5,535 nucleotides of DNA, taken from Dokdonella sp. Lineage in GTDB: Bacteria; Pseudomonadota; Gammaproteobacteria; Xanthomonadales; Rhodanobacteraceae. The stretch lies in contig JASLGB010000152.1 of the NCBI GenBank assembly GCA_030150315.1, forward strand, positions 1 through 5,535. Direction: 5' to 3'. Numbering within the stretch: the first letter of the stretch is position 1; each line of letters begins with the position of its first letter. Below, piece by piece: positions 5,349-5,535 of this stretch. Position numbers and translations under genes: made by a program. Below the pieces are notes generated by a model. The model was given only the letters and a program-made list of their open reading frames with translations. It searched no databases and had not been told where the DNA came from.

Positions 5349-5353
5349 TTGCG

Positions 5354-5535
5354 TCAGCGCCGGCCGCCGATCTCGTCGATGTGCAGCAGCAGGTCGGCCG
5401 GATCGTCGAACACGCGATACGCGCCGGCGCGTTCGAGTTCGTCCGCCGAGTAGCCGCCTGACAGCAGGCCGATGCCGAGTGCGCGGGCGCGTCTCGCCGC
5501 GAGCATGTCCCACACGGCGTCGCCGATGACGGTCG
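5354..5535 (-). CDS. HAD-superfamily hydrolase (C-terminal part, truncated by window edge)
   Basis: The last 59 codons of a leftward gene that enters from the right edge and stops with TGA at 5356-5354. It begins with TVIGDAVWDMLAARRA, the HAD motif IV region in which the two aspartates of GDxxxD bind Mg2+. It continues with ALGIGLLSGGYSADELERAGAYRVFDDP and PADLLLHID, the standard C-terminal strand-helix pattern of phosphoglycolate phosphatase-like (subfamily IA) enzymes. These are cytoplasmic phosphatases acting on small phosphorylated metabolites. The nucleophile motif I (DxDxT) and the cap domain lie outside the window, so neither substrate nor a gene name can be given. The gene is convergent with the glycosyltransferase, with 76 structured bases between them. 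Confidence 0.85.
   Translation of the reverse strand, partial: TVIGDAVWDMLAARRARALGIGLLSGGYSADELERAGAYRVFDDPADLLLHIDEIGGRR

Noticed and set aside
4554..5513. 319-codon leftward open frame antisense to the end of the glycosyltransferase and the HAD gene region
   Set aside because: Arg/Ala/Pro/Ser-rich translation with no motif. The HAD gene on the same strand uses a different frame with clear motif IV.

Overview
This is a 5.5 kb stretch of GC-rich bacterial chromosome. The coding density, the strong third-position G/C bias and the close resemblance of several products to E. coli YbdL, YafV and YfgD point to a gammaproteobacterium. A GC-rich Xanthomonadales-type genome (Lysobacter/Dokdonella/Rhodanobacter-like) is my best guess, but I cannot search to confirm it. 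I see no mobile element, CRISPR array, tRNA or rRNA.

Layout: (1) positions 1-417, minus strand: the N-terminal 139 codons of an S4-domain pseudouridine synthase-like protein, running off the left edge. (2) 418-741: a divergent intergenic region with a hairpin and a probable extended -10 promoter for the next gene. (3) 742-2698, plus strand: a two-gene operon of a YbdL-type methionine/glutamine aminotransferase and a YafV-type omega-amidase, one base apart. (4) 2699-2752: a strong GC hairpin between convergent genes. (5) 2753-3315, minus strand: a 70-aa unrecognised protein followed, with a 4-base ATGA overlap, by an ArsC/YfgD-family thioredoxin-fold protein. (6) 3316-3549: a second divergent intergenic region with an A/T-rich island, a tandem GTTRAAAC repeat, overlapping alternative hairpins and an extended -10. 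(7) 3550-5277, plus strand: a 575-aa polytopic ArnT/GT39-type glycosyltransferase. (8) 5278-5353: a structured gap. (9) 5354-5535, minus strand: the C-terminal 59 codons of a HAD-superfamily phosphatase, running off the right edge.

The clearest functional story is the aminotransferase/omega-amidase pair. Known biochemistry suggests the transaminase converts 4-methylthio-2-oxobutyrate to methionine using glutamine as amino donor. The omega-amidase then removes the by-product 2-oxoglutaramate (as 2-oxoglutarate plus ammonia), which makes the step irreversible and closes methionine salvage. The remaining genes look like single housekeeping or envelope genes with no obvious link to that pair. I found no convincing entirely new system. 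The least explained items are the small protein coupled to the ArsC-like gene, the degenerate catalytic motif of the S4 protein, and the repeats at 3360-3490.
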